Shown here: piece after piece, positions 4,062-5,349 of the stretch
Position numbering within the stretch: the stretch's first letter is position 1
Layout: the number at the start of each line of letters is the position of its first letter
From: DASSKW01 sp050739495
GTDB taxonomy: Bacteria > Pseudomonadota > Gammaproteobacteria > Natronospirales > REEB76
DNA: 5,349 bases
Assembly (NCBI GenBank): GCA_050739495.1
Contig: JBOIBL010000024.1
Location: 1-5,349 of the forward strand
Direction of reading: 5' to 3'
The notes under the pieces: generated by a model
Told to the model about the DNA's origin: nothing
The model's input: the letters and a program-made list of their open reading frames with translations, nothing else
Databases searched by the model: none
Program-made: the position numbers and the translations under genes

Positions 4062-5349
4062 GCAGCAAGATGTACAGAATCACTGCCCCTGACAACAAGA
4101 CCAGTGAACACCCGCTCCGTGAAGGCAGCCTCGGCCCCGCCACGCTCGATATCAGCGGACTCTACAAGGATCAGGGCATCTTCACGTTCGACCCCGGGTT
4201 CGTCGCCACCGCCAGCTGCGAGAGCAAAATCACCTATATCGACGGCGATCAGGGTGTGCTGCTGTACCGCGGATATCCGGTAGGCGAGCTGGCCGAGAAG
4301 AGCAGCTTCCTGGAGGTCGCCTACCTGATCCTCTATGGGGAACTGCCCACCAAACCGCAACTGGACCACTTCGTAAACACCATCCAGCACCATTCACTGG
4401 TGAACGAAGCCATCCTGCGTTTCTTCAACGGGTTCCATTACGATGCGCACCCGATGGCGATGATGGGCGCGGTGGTAGGTTCACTATCGGCCTTCTATCA
4501 CGATTCCACCGACATCCATAACCCCAAAAACCGGGAAGTGTTCGCGCATCGCGTCATCGCCAAGATGCCGACGCTCGCCGCGGCCGTATACAAACACGGG
4601 ATCGGCCAGCCTTTCGTCTACCCGCGCAACGATCTCGATTACTGCACCAATTTCCTGCACATGCTGTTTTCGGTGCCGGCAGAAGAGTACCGGGTCGACC
4701 CTGTCGCTGCAGAAGCGCTGGACCTGCTGTTCATCCTGCATGCAGACCACGAGCAGAATGCCAGCACCTCGACCGTGCGCCTGGCCGGCAGTTCCGGCAC
4801 CAACCCCTATGCGGCCATCGCGGCAGGCATCGCCACCCTGTGGGGACCGGCACATGGCGGCGCCAACGAAGCCGTACTCAACATGCTGAAAGAGATCGGC
4901 GATGTGAAGAACATCGACAAGGCGATCGCCAAAGCCAAGGACAAGAACTCGGGCTTCCGTTTGATGGGCTTCGGTCACCGCGTCTACAAGAATTACGATC
5001 CGCGTGCCCAGATCATCCGCGCGACCTGCCACAAGGTCTTGAAGAAACTCGGTCGCGGTGACGACCCGCAACTCGAGCTCGCCCTGCGGCTGGAGGAGAT
5101 CGCGCTCAAGGACGACTACTTCATCGAGAAGAAACTGTATCCGAACGTGGATTTCTATTCCGGCATCATCTACCGGGCGCTGGGTATCCCCACTCACATG
5201 ATGACCGTGATGTTCGCGATCGCACGAACCGTGGGCTGGGTGGCGCACTGGCAGGAGATGATCGCCGATCCGCACATGAAGATCGGCCGGCCGCGCCAGC
5301 TTTATACCGGGGCCTTGAAACGCGATTACACGGAAATCGGCAAACGCAA
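4058..5349 (+). CDS. gltA: Citrate synthase, GltA type, 3' end cut by the window
   Basis: 430 complete codons are visible; E. coli GltA has 427 and ends shortly after RPRQLYTG-x2-KRD, which appears here at 411-423, so only a few codons can be missing. The enzyme condenses acetyl-CoA and oxaloacetate to citrate and CoA, the entry step of the TCA cycle, in the cytoplasm. Catalytic residues, by analogy with E. coli His264, His305 and Asp362, are His266 in GPAHGGAN, His307 in GFGHRVYKN and Asp365 in NVDFYSG. HADHEQNAST at 228-237 and KMPTLAA with GQPFVYPRND further mark the hexameric Gram-negative class with an N-terminal beta domain (residues 1-60). Two residues recalled as part of the E. coli NADH site differ: Arg109 aligns with His111 and Cys206 with Ala208. 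The gene lies alone after a long leader. A methylcitrate synthase is less likely given the length and N-terminal domain. Confidence 0.95.
   Translation, partial: MSSKMYRITAPDNKTSEHPLREGSLGPATLDISGLYKDQGIFTFDPGFVATASCESKITYIDGDQGVLLYRGYPVGELAEKSSFLEVAYLILYGELPTKPQLDHFVNTIQHHSLVNEAILRFFNGFHYDAHPMAMMGAVVGSLSAFYHDSTDIHNPKNREVFAHRVIAKMPTLAAAVYKHGIGQPFVYPRNDLDYCTNFLHMLFSVPAEEYRVDPVAAEALDLLFILHADHEQNASTSTVRLAGSSGTNPYAAIAAGIATLWGPAHGGANEAVLNMLKEIGDVKNIDKAIAKAKDKNSGFRLMGFGHRVYKNYDPRAQIIRATCHKVLKKLGRGDDPQLELALRLEEIALKDDYFIEKKLYPNVDFYSGIIYRALGIPTHMMTVMFAIARTVGWVAHWQEMIADPHMKIGRPRQLYTGALKRDYTEIGKR

Noticed and set aside
4484..5275. 263-codon open frame on the - strand across gltA
   Set aside because: It lies antisense to citrate synthase catalytic motifs, has no family resemblance, and arises from the codon bias of the + strand gene.

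Overview
The window looks like chromosomal housekeeping DNA from a proteobacterium, most probably a gammaproteobacterium. The grounds are a Rof-type Rho-binding protein, a hexameric (type II, GltA-like) citrate synthase, a four-cysteine bL31, and the order PP2C phosphatase - rph - rdgB - hemW. That order is, from memory, also seen in betaproteobacteria, so the class is not certain. Every recognised gene lies on the + strand. No tRNA, rRNA, CRISPR array, transposase or insertion sequence was seen.

Positions 1-3046 form a tightly packed run of genes that is probably one operon. It contains the 3' end of a PP2C-type Ser/Thr phosphatase, rph (RNase PH, tRNA 3'-end trimming), rdgB (ITP/XTP pyrophosphatase, ATGA overlap with rph), hemW (radical-SAM haem chaperone, GTG start) and a small Rof-like Rho-binding antiterminator gene. 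The genes cover RNA maturation, nucleotide-pool cleaning, haem handling and transcription termination. They share an operon more clearly than they share a pathway.

Positions 3047-3471 hold no convincing gene. The middle is AT-rich and carries a cluster of DnaA-box-like 9-mers (TTATGCACA, TTATCCACA, an inverted TTTTCCACA and a degenerate copy), plus a near-IHF site. A strong sigma70-like promoter with a 17-bp spacer and a GC-rich discriminator follows and serves rpmE (3472-3681). rpmE ends in a 10-bp GC-rich hairpin.

Positions 3682-4057 are a 376-base leader region in front of gltA with more structure than expected. In order it holds the rpmE terminator hairpin, an 8-bp inverted repeat (TCGCTGAC-N5-GTCAGCGA), an extended -10 promoter without a -35 box placed so that the inverted repeat is centred near -42, a foldable segment ending in T5, a second promoter candidate, and a hairpin that can hide the gltA Shine-Dalgarno sequence. 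gltA (citrate synthase) fills the rest and is cut by the window edge a few codons from its expected end.

The coding content is ordinary. The parts worth a second look are the two intergenic regions: a possible DnaA-binding locus upstream of rpmE, and a possible activator-controlled promoter with a structured leader or small RNA upstream of gltA.
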